Assembly (NCBI RefSeq): GCF_018860705.1
Contig: NZ_JAHKQA010000056.1
Span: 62,001-126,000 of the forward strand
Origin: Citreicella sp. C3M06
GTDB lineage: Bacteria > Pseudomonadota > Alphaproteobacteria > Rhodobacterales > Rhodobacteraceae
Reading direction: 5' to 3'
DNA: 64,000 bases
Shown here: positions 17,174 through 26,072 of the stretch, in pieces
Layout: each line of letters starts with the position of its first letter
How positions within the stretch are numbered: the first letter of the stretch is position 1
The notes under the pieces: generated by a model
Seen by the model: only the letters and a program-made list of their open reading frames with translations
What the model was told of the DNA's origin: nothing
Databases searched by the model: none
Program-made: the position numbers and the translations under genes

Positions 17174-20100
17174 TCACTCGGCGGGGGTGGCCGCGGCCTT
17201 GGCGTGTTCGCGCACCTGCTTGCGGGCAAAGATCCGGTAGACCACCACGAAGAACAGCGGCACAAAGATCACCCCCAGCACGGTGCCGGTGATGGTGCCG
17301 CCCAGCACCGCCGAGCCGACCGCCGTGCGCCCGCCCGCACCCGCGCCGGTCGAGATCGCCAGCGGCACCACGCCCAGCGTGAAGGCCAGCGAGGTCATGA
17401 TGATCGGGCGGAAGCGTTGCTTGGCGGCTTCCTTGGTCGCGGTATAGAGGTCTTCACCGGCCTCGAACCGCTCTCGGGCGAATTCGACGATCAGGATGGC
17501 GTTCTTGCCGGTCAGGCCGATGACCGTGAGCAGGCCGACTTGAAAGAACACGCCGTTCTCAAAGCCGAACCAATAGGCCGCGCCCATGGTGCCCAGCACG
17601 CCGATCGGCATTGCCAGCATCACCGAGAACGGAATGGTCCAGCTTTCGTACAGCGCCGCGAGGCACAGGAAGATCGCCGCCAGCGACAGCGCATAGAGCA
17701 GCGGTGCCTGACCGCCCGAGGTGCGCTCTTCGAGCGACAGGCCGGTCCAGGCGATCTGGTAGCCGGGGGGCAGCTGGCTGACCAGTCGCTCCATTTCCGC
17801 CATCGCCTCGCCGGTGGTGACGCCGGGCACCGGCGAGCCCTGAATCTGCATCGACGGAATGCCGTTGTAGCGGGTCAGGCCCTGCGGGCCGTAGGTCCAG
17901 CTTTCGGTGGTGAAATTGGCAAAGGGCACCAGCTCGCCGCTGGAATTGCGCACCCGCCATTTTTGCAGATCAGAGGGCGTGGCGCGGCTGTCGGGCGCGC
18001 CCTGCACATAGACCCGCTTGATCCGGCCATTGTCATTGAAATCGTTCACGTATTGCCCGGCCCATGCGATGGACAGCACATTGCCGACATTGGTCGGGGA
18101 CACGCCCACCGCTCCGGCGGCGCGCCAGTCGATGTCCAGGTTGAACTGCGCCGCATCTTCCAGCCCAGAGGGGCGCGCCGATGCGATCAGTGGGCTTTGC
18201 GCGGCCATGCCCAGCAGCTGGTTGCGTGCTTCGAGCAATTGCTCATGGGTCTGCCCGCCCGGCGCCTGCAGGTAGAAATCAAAGCCCGACACGTTGCCAA
18301 GTTCGATCACCGAGGGCGGCACGATGGGAAACACCATCGCATCCTGAATGCCCATAAAGGCCGGGAAGGCACGGCCCGCCACGGCCTGCGCGGACTGGGC
18401 GGGGCTGGGCCGTTCGGCCCAGTCCTTGAGCCGCACGAAGGCAAGGCCCATGTTCTGACCCTGACCGGCGAAGGAAAAGCCGACGACGCCGAACACCGAT
18501 TCGACATTGTCGGATTCATTCTCGAGGAAATGCGTCTTGACCTGATCCACCACGTCGAACGTGCGCTCGGCGGTGGCGCCGGTCGGTGCCTGAACGATCG
18601 TCATCAGGATGCCCTGATCCTCGGCTGGCAGAAAGCCCGAGGGCGTGTTGTCGAACAGCCAGACCATGCCGCCCGCAAGTGCCGCATAGACGATCAGCAT
18701 CCGGAACGGGCGCTTGATGATGTAGCCGATAGTGCCGCCATAGCCGTTGGTGGTCTTTTCAAAGCCCTTGTTGAACAGCCCGAACACGCCGCGCTTGGCG
18801 TGATGCGCATCTTTTGATTTCAGCAGCGTGGCACAGAGCGCGGGCGTCAGCGTCAGCGCCACCAGAACCGACAGCCCCATCGCCGAAACGATGGTGATCG
18901 AGAACTGTTTGTAGATCACCCCTGTCGAGCCGGGAAAGAACGCCATCGGCACGAACACCGCCGACAACACCAGCGCGATGCCGATCAGCGCGCCGGTGAT
19001 CTGGCCCATGCTCTTGCGGGTCGCCTCGCGCGGGTTCAGGCCCTCTTCTTCCATGATGCGTTCGACGTTTTCCACCACCACGATGGCGTCATCGACCAGC
19101 AGGCCGATGGCCAGAACCATGGCCAGCATGGTCAGCGTGTTGATGGTAAAGCCCGCCGCCGCAAGAATGCCGAAGGTGCCAAGGATGACCACGGGCACCG
19201 CCAGCGTGGGGATCAGCGTGGCGCGCAGGTTCTGCAGGAACAGCAGCATCACGAAGAACACCAGAACGATGGCTTCCAGCAGGGTCTTTTGCACCTCGTG
19301 GATCGAGATTTCGATGAACGGTGTGGTGTCGTAGGGGATGACATAGCGCACGCCGTCGGGGAAAAACTGCGCGTAGTCCTCGAGTTTTTCTTTCACCCGC
19401 TCCGAAGTGTCGAGCGCGTTGGCCCCCGACGCCAGTTGCAGCGCCATGCCCGATGCAGGCTGGCCGTTGTAATAGGCGAGGGTGGCGTAGCTTTCGGCGC
19501 CGATCTCGACTTCTGCCACGTCATTGAGCAGCACGAGCCCGCCATCGGTTTCCGAGCGCAGCACGATGTTGCGGAAATCCTCGGGGGTCGACAGCAGCGA
19601 TTGCGCGGTGATCGTGGCGTTGAGCTGCTGGCCTGCGGGGGCGGGCAATGTGCCGAATGAGCCCGCCGAGATCTGCGCGTTCTGCGCCGAGACGGCGCTG
19701 ACCACATCCGAGGGGGTCATCTCGAAGGCCGACAGCTTGGACGGGTCGAGCCAGATTCGCATGGCGTATTGCGCGCCAAAGACCCGCGTGCCGCCAACGC
19801 CTTCGATGCGGCTGAATTCATCCACGAGGTTCGAGTTGAGGTAATCCGACAGGTCGGCCTGTTCGAGGCTACCGTCTTCGGAAATCAGGCCGATCACCAT
19901 GAAGAACGAGGAAGACGCCTTTGCGACAGTCACGCCCTGTCGCTGCACCTCTTCGGGCAGCAGCGCGGTGGCCTGACTGAGCTTGTTTTGCACCTGCACC
20001 TGCGCCACGTCCGGATCGGTGCCGGATTCGAAGGTCAGCGTGATGCTGGCGGAGCCTGCCGAGGTCGAGGACGACGACATGTAGCGCATCCCGTCAAGGC

Positions 20101-20311
20101 CCGTCATCTGCTGCTCGATGATCTGGGTGACGGTGTTGGCGACAGTCTCGGCCGAGGCGCCGGGATAAGAGGCGTCGACGCGCACCGAGGGCGGTGCGAT
20201 CTGCGGATATTGCGCGATGGGCAGGGTCAGGATCGACAAGACCCCGATACCCATGATCAGGATCGAGATCACCCAGGCAAACACCGGACGATCAATGAAA
20301 AAACGGGCCAT
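17174..20311 (-). CDS. RND multidrug efflux permease, AcrB/HAE1 type
   Basis: A 1045-residue inner-membrane proton antiporter of the hydrophobe/amphiphile exporter family. The N-terminus MARFFIDRPVFAWVISI, the porter-domain block TVTQIIEQQMTGLDGM, and the proton-relay motif in TM4 (AIGLLVDDAIVVVENVER, with the Asp pair) are all present. The second half repeats the pattern (GLTGKNAILIVEFARE in TM10). Length is exactly that of AcrB-like pumps. CAGGAGAC precedes the ATG. The membrane fusion protein gene ends 43 bases upstream. No outer-membrane TolC-type gene is present nearby, so the pump probably uses a channel encoded elsewhere. Substrates cannot be told from sequence. Confidence 0.95.
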   Translation of the reverse strand: MARFFIDRPVFAWVISILIMGIGVLSILTLPIAQYPQIAPPSVRVDASYPGASAETVANTVTQIIEQQMTGLDGMRYMSSSSTSAGSASITLTFESGTDPDVAQVQVQNKLSQATALLPEEVQRQGVTVAKASSSFFMVIGLISEDGSLEQADLSDYLNSNLVDEFSRIEGVGGTRVFGAQYAMRIWLDPSKLSAFEMTPSDVVSAVSAQNAQISAGSFGTLPAPAGQQLNATITAQSLLSTPEDFRNIVLRSETDGGLVLLNDVAEVEIGAESYATLAYYNGQPASGMALQLASGANALDTSERVKEKLEDYAQFFPDGVRYVIPYDTTPFIEISIHEVQKTLLEAIVLVFFVMLLFLQNLRATLIPTLAVPVVILGTFGILAAAGFTINTLTMLAMVLAIGLLVDDAIVVVENVERIMEEEGLNPREATRKSMGQITGALIGIALVLSAVFVPMAFFPGSTGVIYKQFSITIVSAMGLSVLVALTLTPALCATLLKSKDAHHAKRGVFGLFNKGFEKTTNGYGGTIGYIIKRPFRMLIVYAALAGGMVWLFDNTPSGFLPAEDQGILMTIVQAPTGATAERTFDVVDQVKTHFLENESDNVESVFGVVGFSFAGQGQNMGLAFVRLKDWAERPSPAQSAQAVAGRAFPAFMGIQDAMVFPIVPPSVIELGNVSGFDFYLQAPGGQTHEQLLEARNQLLGMAAQSPLIASARPSGLEDAAQFNLDIDWRAAGAVGVSPTNVGNVLSIAWAGQYVNDFNDNGRIKRVYVQGAPDSRATPSDLQKWRVRNSSGELVPFANFTTESWTYGPQGLTRYNGIPSMQIQGSPVPGVTTGEAMAEMERLVSQLPPGYQIAWTGLSLEERTSGGQAPLLYALSLAAIFLCLAALYESWTIPFSVMLAMPIGVLGTMGAAYWFGFENGVFFQVGLLTVIGLTGKNAILIVEFARERFEAGEDLYTATKEAAKQRFRPIIMTSLAFTLGVVPLAISTGAGAGGRTAVGSAVLGGTITGTVLGVIFVPLFFVVVYRIFARKQVREHAKAAATPAE

Positions 20312-20354
20312 GATTGTCTCCTGGCGGGGCGCGGGCGCCCTTGTATTCCGGTGG

Positions 20355-21503
20355 TTACTGCGAAACGGGGGCGTCGGTGCTGCGTTCTGTCGGTGCGACG
20401 GTCATGCCGGGCGAGACCTTCTGAAGCCCGGCAACGATGACGCGGTCACCGGCGGCAAGGCCTTCGGTCACCACCCACATCGCACCGCGGTCGCGCTGAA
20501 CGATCAGCTCGCGGGTTTCGACGGCGTTGTCGGCATTGACGACCATCGCCATCGGGCGGCCACGGCGGTCGCGGGTGACGCCCTCTTGCGGGACCATCAC
20601 CGCGCCATCAACCTGACCTTGCGGCATTTCGACCTGCACATACATGCCGGGCAGCAGGAACTGATTGGGGTTGGGGAATTCCAGCCGCAGCACGACAACG
20701 CCGGTCTGCTCGTTCACATGCGGCTCGGCGGCGGCAAGGCGGCCGGTGTGCTCGTAGCTGGTGCCATCGGCGAGGGTCAGGCTGACCAATGCGTCATCCG
20801 AGGCATCCTGCCCCGAGCGGCGCCAGCGCAGCAGCTCTGCCGCCGATTGCGTCACATCGACATAAACCGGGTCGAGCTGGCGGATGGTGGTCAGCGCCGT
20901 GGTCTGCCCGGCGGTGACGAGCGCCCCCTGCGAGACCTCGGACAGGCCCGCTACCCCGGTCAGCGGCGCACGGATCGTGGCGCGATCAAGGTCGATGTTC
21001 GCGGCCAGCAGGTTGGCCTCGGCCACCTTGACGGCTGCTTCGGCCACATCGCGGGCGGCGAGCGCGTCGTCAAAGGTCTGCTGGCTGGTGACGTTGCGAT
21101 CGCGCAGCTCTTGCTGGCGCTTCGATTCGCGTTCTGCCGAACGCAGCGTGGCCTCGGCCTGCGCCAGCGATGCCTCGGCGGCGGCTTTCGAGGCGCCGTA
21201 GCTGGCGGAATCAAGCTGATAGAGCGCATCGCCCTGCTGCACGGCGGCGCCTTCCTTGAACAGGCGCTCGGTGATGATACCGCTGACCTGCGGGCGCACC
21301 TCGGCCACGCCAGAGGCCGCGACCCGGCCCGGCAGGGTCGTGGTCAGCGTGACGTCTTCGGCGGCCAGCGTCACCACGGTGACCGGCTGCGGCGGGCGCT
21401 CGCCGCCCTGTTGCTGGGCGGTTGCGGGCAGGGCTGTCGCGGCCAGCGCAAGGCCCGCCACGGCGAGCAGGCGGCGCAGATTGCACGGTGCATTGATGTG
21501 CAT
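20355..21503 (-). CDS. RND efflux periplasmic adaptor (AcrA/MexA type)
   Basis: A 382-residue membrane fusion protein. It has a signal peptide (RRLLAVAGLALAATALPATA), then the beta-barrel/lipoyl half-motif (TTTLPGRVAASGVAEVRPQVSG) and a long coiled-coil hairpin (about 95-170, Ala/Glu/Arg-rich). The second lipoyl half follows (ATIRAPLTGVAGLSEVSQG) and then the membrane-proximal domain. There is no lipobox Cys, so it should be soluble or held by an uncleaved signal. It starts at the ATG at 21503 with CCGGAG upstream. It is cotranscribed with the permease and divergent from a TetR gene that is probably its repressor. Confidence 0.93.
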   Translation of the reverse strand: MHINAPCNLRRLLAVAGLALAATALPATAQQQGGERPPQPVTVVTLAAEDVTLTTTLPGRVAASGVAEVRPQVSGIITERLFKEGAAVQQGDALYQLDSASYGASKAAAEASLAQAEATLRSAERESKRQQELRDRNVTSQQTFDDALAARDVAEAAVKVAEANLLAANIDLDRATIRAPLTGVAGLSEVSQGALVTAGQTTALTTIRQLDPVYVDVTQSAAELLRWRRSGQDASDDALVSLTLADGTSYEHTGRLAAAEPHVNEQTGVVVLRLEFPNPNQFLLPGMYVQVEMPQGQVDGAVMVPQEGVTRDRRGRPMAMVVNADNAVETRELIVQRDRGAMWVVTEGLAAGDRVIVAGLQKVSPGMTVAPTERSTDAPVSQ

Positions 21504-21600
21504 GTCGTCACTCCGGTAAGGCAAAGGGCCGCAGCGCGTGCGGTTGGCTCTTGAAGTGCGATATGGAAACCGGCAAGTTTTGTAAAGCGCGCAAGCTTGG

Positions 21601-21612
21601 AACCGACCGGTT
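21601..21612. promoter_or_regulatory. Predicted TetR operator for the RND pump
   Basis: AACCG-AC-CGGTT is an inverted repeat with a 2-base centre in the 140-base gap between the adaptor gene and tetR. Its ACCGACCGGT core resembles sites of several TetR repressors. The binding assignment is inference from position and symmetry. Confidence 0.5.
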
Positions 21613-21643
21613 TTCCCCTGCGTTTGAGCACAGGAGGTGTGCA

Positions 21644-22312
21644 GTGCCGGAAGACAAGGCAGTTGAGAATGAATGTCGGCCCCGTCGCGGGCGCCCGGTA
21701 CAGATCGATGCGCCAACACGTGAGGCCATGGTGCTGGATGCCGTGGGCGAGTTGCTGGGCCAGTGCCGCCTCGAAGATATCAGCATGGCGGCCATTGCCC
21801 GCAAGGCGGGGATGTCCAAACGCACGCTTTACACGCTGTTCGGCAGCCGCGAGGAATTGCTGGGCGCGACCTTTGCCCGGATCGGGCGCACGATCTTTCG
21901 CCCGCTCGCCCCCCAAGACCACGCGCTCCCGCTAAGCGAGCGGCTGCGCAAGCTGCTGACCGTCAATGCCATGCCGCAGTTCGAACAGGCGCCGCTGGAA
22001 CTGCTGCGCGCGGTGGTGGCCGAAGCGCCGCTGTTCCCCGGTATTGCCGAGCAGTTCGACAGCGAGGGGCGCGGCTCTGTCATCACCTACATCACCGCCG
22101 AGCTGATCGTTGCGGTGGATAACAAAGAGATCGTGCTGCATGGCATGGAGCCGGGGCAGGCGGCCGAGCTGTTGTGTGACATGGTGATGGGCAATGCGCT
22201 GCATCACCTGCTGACACCCGGCGCAGAGCGCGCCAACGACCTCTACGAGGAAAAACGCCAACGCCGCGACCGCGCGGTCGAGATTTTCCTCAACGGCATG
22301 CGGCCGCGTTGA
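21644..22312 (+). CDS. TetR family transcriptional regulator
   Basis: A 222-residue TetR protein. The N-terminal HTH is clear: AVGELLGQCRLEDISMAAIARKAGMSKRTLYTLFGSREELLGATF. The C-terminal ligand domain resembles the AcrR-like C-terminal families (AEAPLFPGIAEQF, MVMGNALHHLL). The GTG at 21644 is chosen because AGGAGG lies six bases before it; an upstream ATG at 21551 would read through the operator. It is divergent from the RND pump operon. The predicted role is repression of the pump and itself until an inducer binds. Confidence 0.9.
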   Translation: MPEDKAVENECRPRRGRPVQIDAPTREAMVLDAVGELLGQCRLEDISMAAIARKAGMSKRTLYTLFGSREELLGATFARIGRTIFRPLAPQDHALPLSERLRKLLTVNAMPQFEQAPLELLRAVVAEAPLFPGIAEQFDSEGRGSVITYITAELIVAVDNKEIVLHGMEPGQAAELLCDMVMGNALHHLLTPGAERANDLYEEKRQRRDRAVEIFLNGMRPR

Positions 22313-22510
22313 GCCATGCGCCGATGCCATGGGGCGATTCCCCGGCATGGCAGTTGCGGCATGCGGATCTGGGCGCTTTGGCCAATGCAATCGCCGCAAG
22401 CGGCGTTTGGCGCCCCGTCCCCGTTAGCGCCCGAAGTTTTTTACCGCTGCGACGGCATCCGTGGCCGGCCTATCTTGCCAATTCCCGCTTGTGATCGCAA
22501 AGTCCGGGCC

Positions 22511-23419
22511 ATGCAGATTTACCTCCCCATCGCCGAGGTCTCGGTCAATATCTTCCTGCTGTTCGGGCTGGGGGGACTCGTGGGCATCCTGTCGGGCATG
22601 TTCGGAGTGGGCGGGGGATTTCTGATCACGCCTTTCCTGTTCTTCATGGGCATCCCGCCCGCCGTCGCGGTGGCCACCGGGTCGAATCAGATCGTTGCCA
22701 GTTCGGTGTCGGGAGTGCTGGCGCATCTCAAGCGGCGCACGGTCGATCTGCGCATGGGCACGGTGCTGCTGGTGGGCGGCATCATCGGGGCGGCGCTTGG
22801 GGTGTGGCTGTTCAACCTGCTCAAGGGAATGGGGCAGGTCGATCTGCTGGTACGGCTCTGCTACGTGGTGTTTCTGGGCATCATCGGCGGGCTGATGTTC
22901 ATCGAAAGCCTGCGGGCGCTGCGCCGCTCGAAACGCGGCGCTGCGCCCAAGCGCAAGCATCACGTCTGGGTGCACGGCCTGCCGTTCAAGATGCGGTTCC
23001 GCACCTCGGGCCTGTATATCTCCGCGATTCCCCCGGCGCTGGTCGGGCTGTCGGTCGGGGTGCTGTCGGCGATCATGGGCGTGGGCGGCGGGTTCATCAT
23101 GGTGCCCGCGATGATCTATCTGCTGGGCATGCCGACCAAGGTGGTCATCGGCACCTCGCTGTTCCAGATCATCTTTGTCACGGCCTTCACCACCATGGCC
23201 CATGCCATCACCTCGCAGACGGTGGATATCCTGCTGGCGCTGGTGCTGCTGATCGGCGGCGTCATCGGCGCACAGATCGGCACCGCGCTTGGCACAAAGC
23301 TGAAAGCCGAACAGCTGCGCATCGCGCTGGCCAGCCTTGTGCTGCTGGTCTGTTTCAAGCTGGCGCTCGATCTGTTCCTGACCCCGGCCGATCTGTACGA
23401 ACTGGGGGCAGGGGAATGA
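22511..23419 (+). CDS. Sulfite exporter TauE/SafE family protein
   Basis: A 302-residue integral membrane protein with about eight segments in two homologous halves. Each half carries the family glycine motif: GILSGMFGVGGGFLITPFLF (about 25-44) and SAIMGVGGGFIMVPAMIYLL. TauE/SafE proteins export sulfite, sulfoacetate or related anions; the substrate here is not established. The ATG at 22511 is the best family start, although the Shine-Dalgarno is weak. Its stop overlaps the start of the next gene (ATGA at 23416-23419), so translation is probably coupled. Confidence 0.9.
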   Translation: MQIYLPIAEVSVNIFLLFGLGGLVGILSGMFGVGGGFLITPFLFFMGIPPAVAVATGSNQIVASSVSGVLAHLKRRTVDLRMGTVLLVGGIIGAALGVWLFNLLKGMGQVDLLVRLCYVVFLGIIGGLMFIESLRALRRSKRGAAPKRKHHVWVHGLPFKMRFRTSGLYISAIPPALVGLSVGVLSAIMGVGGGFIMVPAMIYLLGMPTKVVIGTSLFQIIFVTAFTTMAHAITSQTVDILLALVLLIGGVIGAQIGTALGTKLKAEQLRIALASLVLLVCFKLALDLFLTPADLYELGAGE

Positions 23420-24174
23420 TCCGCGCGCTTGCTCTTTTGCTGCTGCTGGCGCTGCCGGCCAGCGCCGAAGAGGTGGTCATGGGGCTGAGCCGCGACAGCG
23501 TCGCGATCACCACCGATTTCGACGGCTCCGAAGTATTGATCTTTGGTGCCGTCAAGCGCCAGACCGAGATCCTCACCGACCCGCCGCTTCAGGTCATCGT
23601 CACCGTTTCAGGCCCGGTGACCCCCGTCACCGTCTGGCGCAAGGAGCGGCGGCTTGGCATCTGGGTCAATGCCGACGCGGTCGAGATCGACGCCGCGCCC
23701 TCGTTCTACGCGGTGGCCAGCTCTGCCCCTTGGGATCAGTCGATCTCCGAGGTCGAGGATCTGCGCCACAAGGTCTCGGTCGAGCGCGCCATCCGCTCGG
23801 TCGGCGCGCCGATGGGCATCACCGACAGCCAGAGCTTTACCGACGGGCTGATCCGGATGCGGACCAATGACGGGCTGTTCGAAACCTTCTACGATTCGGT
23901 GGAATTCCGCGAGGCGACGCTGTTCGACGTGGCGATCCGCATGCCCGCCACCATCGTCGAGGGCACCTACACCATCCGCGTCCTGCTCACCCGCTCTGGC
24001 AAGGTCCTGTCTCAGCACGCGTCAAGCATCGAGGTCCGCAAGGTCGGGCTGGAACGATGGCTCTTCAACCTGTCGCGCCAGCAGCCGGCGCTTTACGGGC
24101 TTTTGTCGATCGTGATCGCCATCGCTGCGGGCTGGGGCGCCTCGGCGGCGTTCCGGGCGCTGAGATCGTCGTAA
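23416..24174 (+). CDS. TIGR02186 family membrane-anchored periplasmic protein
   Basis: A 252-residue protein with an N-terminal signal (MIRALALLLLLALPASAEE), a beta-rich periplasmic domain (ITTDFDGSEVLIFGAVKRQ..., VEGTYTIRVLLTRSGKVL) and one C-terminal membrane helix (YGLLSIVIAIAAGWGASAAF). It matches what I recall of TIGR02186, a family known mainly from alphaproteobacteria that travels with TauE/SafE transporters. No biochemical role is known to me. The 4-base overlap with the TauE/SafE gene suggests that the two work as one unit, perhaps as a periplasmic partner of the exporter. Confidence 0.8.
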   Translation: MIRALALLLLLALPASAEEVVMGLSRDSVAITTDFDGSEVLIFGAVKRQTEILTDPPLQVIVTVSGPVTPVTVWRKERRLGIWVNADAVEIDAAPSFYAVASSAPWDQSISEVEDLRHKVSVERAIRSVGAPMGITDSQSFTDGLIRMRTNDGLFETFYDSVEFREATLFDVAIRMPATIVEGTYTIRVLLTRSGKVLSQHASSIEVRKVGLERWLFNLSRQQPALYGLLSIVIAIAAGWGASAAFRALRSS

Positions 24175-24180
24175 TACGCC

Positions 24181-24229
24181 GGGCTGAACCCTCCGCAGCG
24201 CCTGTACCCGGTGTTTCCCGGTTCAGCCC
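24181..24229. terminator. Inverted repeat between convergent genes
   Basis: GGGCTGAACC (24181-24190) and GGTTCAGCCC (24220-24229) are perfect 10-base arms 29 bases apart. They lie between the stops of the TIGR02186 and GNAT genes. There is no U tract, so termination is only likely. Confidence 0.45.
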
Positions 24230-24277
24230 CGCTGGCAAGACACCGATCTGCCCCGCGATGCCCAGGGGCCAGGCGGA

Positions 24278-24781
24278 TCAGGACAGGCGATAAGCGTAGA
24301 CGTTGTTGCGGTAGGCCTGTTCCTTGATGCGGAACTGGGTCTCGCCGACCTGCTGGAATCCTTGTGCAAGATAGAAACCGATGGCGGGCGTGTTTTCCGA
24401 ATTGGTAGCAAGCCAAACCGTTTCGGCATCCCCAAGCCGTTCAAAGGCAGCCCTCAGCAGGGCGCGCCCGATGCCCTTGCCGTGGTGGCGCGGCTGAACG
24501 TACAGCGTTGCGATCTCCAGATCGCCGCAGCCCTCGACCGGGGCGGGGCTGTTGCGCGACAGGCGCAGGACACCGTCGATGCCTTCGACGTTTTCAGACA
24601 CGAGGATCATCTGCTCCGGGTTCGCGATCAGCGCGAGGGTCTTGTCCGGCGTGAAGGTCTGTAGCGCATAATCGGCAAAAAAGGCGCTGACGCCACGCTT
24701 GATATAGGTGCCGATCCAGACCTCGATCGACAGAGCGGCGATGCTTGACGCATCAGAGGAAAGGGCGCTACGCACAGGCAT
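24278..24781 (-). CDS. GNAT family N-acetyltransferase
   Basis: A 167-residue GCN5-related acetyltransferase. The acetyl-CoA pyrophosphate loop is in VQPRHHGKGIGRALLRAAFE (R-x-x-G-x-G-R), preceded by the beta4 strand LEIATLYV. The C-terminal ENTPAIGFYLAQGFQQVGE is the usual beta-bulge and helix-4 block. The substrate is unknown; RimI-like and antibiotic-modifying subfamilies cannot be separated here. It ends 49 bases from the hairpin shared with the TIGR02186 gene. Confidence 0.88.
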   Translation of the reverse strand: MPVRSALSSDASSIAALSIEVWIGTYIKRGVSAFFADYALQTFTPDKTLALIANPEQMILVSENVEGIDGVLRLSRNSPAPVEGCGDLEIATLYVQPRHHGKGIGRALLRAAFERLGDAETVWLATNSENTPAIGFYLAQGFQQVGETQFRIKEQAYRNNVYAYRLS

Positions 24782-24914
24782 TGCAACAAGCTGCCAGCTT
24801 TCTCGTCAAAGGGGAATATCGGGGGCAAGATTTCGTAACGGCAAGCGCGAGCAGATCACGGAACCCGATCCATGTCTGATACGTTCGGCCCCGTAAGCCG
24901 CAAGGAATATCCCG

Positions 24915-25358
24915 ATGACTGACGTGACGCCAATCACCGCAAGCAAGGACCAGCTTTCGGTTCTTCAGAATCTCTTGTCGCGCAGCGCCGATTGCCGCGC
25001 CTGGTACGAGCAGATGGCCGACAAGGCCGAACCCGATTTCCGCTTTATCGCCCTGAAATTTCGCGGCCTGCATGTCGCGCACTGTGATCGCATCGCATCG
25101 ATCATCACCGCCATGGGGGGCGATCCCGATGGCTCCGAAGGGCTGAGTGCCGCGCTGCACCGCACGGCTGTCTCGGTGCGCGCGCTTTTCGAAGAGATTG
25201 ACGGGGACATGATGAGCGGCATCGAAGACGCCGAAGCGCAGGTGCTGGGCGATTTCGACGCGGCGCTCAGCTGTCTGCCGCCCTCGCCCTATCGCGACGA
25301 GCTGTGCCAAATGAAGGGCGAGCTGGTCAAACTGCTGGCCGATGAGGATGCGGCCTGA
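24915..25358 (+). CDS. DUF2383/PA2169-like four-helix-bundle protein
   Basis: A 147-residue, almost wholly helical protein. The pattern LQNLLSRSADCRAWYEQMADKA, then ALKFRGLHVAHCDRIASIITAMGGDP, SAALHRTAVSVRALF, DAEAQVLGDFDAAL and a final helix, is that of DUF2383 (PA2169 family) ferritin-like bundles. The canonical di-iron ExxH pairs are not evident. Its function is unknown. AAGGAA precedes the ATG. It is divergent from the GNAT gene and convergent with the response regulator, whose stop is 12 bases away. Confidence 0.65.
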   Translation: MTDVTPITASKDQLSVLQNLLSRSADCRAWYEQMADKAEPDFRFIALKFRGLHVAHCDRIASIITAMGGDPDGSEGLSAALHRTAVSVRALFEEIDGDMMSGIEDAEAQVLGDFDAALSCLPPSPYRDELCQMKGELVKLLADEDAA

Positions 25359-25370
25359 CCCCAGCCTGAC

Positions 25371-26072
25371 CTAGCCCCAGTCGACATCCCCCAGAAAGAG
25401 ATAGCCCGCGCCATAGATCGTCTTGATCAGGCGCGGGTTTTTCGGGTCTTCGCGCAGCTTGGTGCGCAACCGCGAGATCCGCACATCCATCGCCCGATCA
25501 AAGCTTTCTCCTGCCGCGCCGCCCAGCGTTTCCTGCATCTGGGCGCGGGTGATCAGCCGCTTGGGCGCTTCGAGGAACATGCGCAGCACCTCGCCTTCGG
25601 CATGGCTAAAGGGCGTTTCGGCGCCGTTCGCGTCTTCCAGAGCGTAGCGGTCGAAATGCGCTGTCCAGCCGGCAAACCGGGCGGTCTCGCCGCGCTGCGC
25701 CTCGCGCCTTGGGGTGCGCAGGCGGGCGCGGATGCGGGCCACGACCTCGGAGGGATCGAACGGCTTGATGATGTAATCGTCGGCCCCCAGTTCCAGCCCG
25801 GTCACCCGGTCCTGTACCTGTGCGCGCCCCGATATGATGATCACCACCGCCCCCTGTTCCAGCGCCAGCCGGTGCACGAGGCTCAGCCCGTCGCGGTCGG
25901 GCAGGCCCAGATCGACAAGGCAGACGTCGGGCTGGCTGCGCTTCAGCGCCGCCTCGAAGTCGCTGGCGCGGGCAAAGGCGCTGGTGCGGAAGCCCGCCTC
26001 GGCCAGCGCTTCGACCAGCATGGCGCGGATCGCCGGTTCGTCGTCGAGGATCGAGACAAGGGGCGCGCTCAT
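25371..26072 (-). CDS. OmpR-type response regulator
   Basis: A 233-residue regulator with a receiver domain (phospho-acceptor Asp54 in VCLVDLGLPDRDG, Ser81 switch, Lys103 in ADDYIIKPF). The C-terminal winged helix is of the OmpR/PhoB class (LKRLITRAQM-like recognition region, DVRISRLRTKLREDP, IKTIYGAGYLF). Its start codon overlaps the stop of the hybrid kinase gene, so the two form a cognate pair with coupled translation. The divergent neighbour, about 2.1 kb upstream past the kinase, is the acyl-CoA ligase/ABC operon. Tandem direct repeats in that promoter region are candidate binding sites. Confidence 0.93.
   Translation of the reverse strand: MSAPLVSILDDEPAIRAMLVEALAEAGFRTSAFARASDFEAALKRSQPDVCLVDLGLPDRDGLSLVHRLALEQGAVVIIISGRAQVQDRVTGLELGADDYIIKPFDPSEVVARIRARLRTPRREAQRGETARFAGWTAHFDRYALEDANGAETPFSHAEGEVLRMFLEAPKRLITRAQMQETLGGAAGESFDRAMDVRISRLRTKLREDPKNPRLIKTIYGAGYLFLGDVDWG

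Noticed and set aside
17153-18817. 554-codon plus-strand frame opposite the RND permease
   Set aside because: His/Arg/Gln-rich shadow of the AcrB-like frame.
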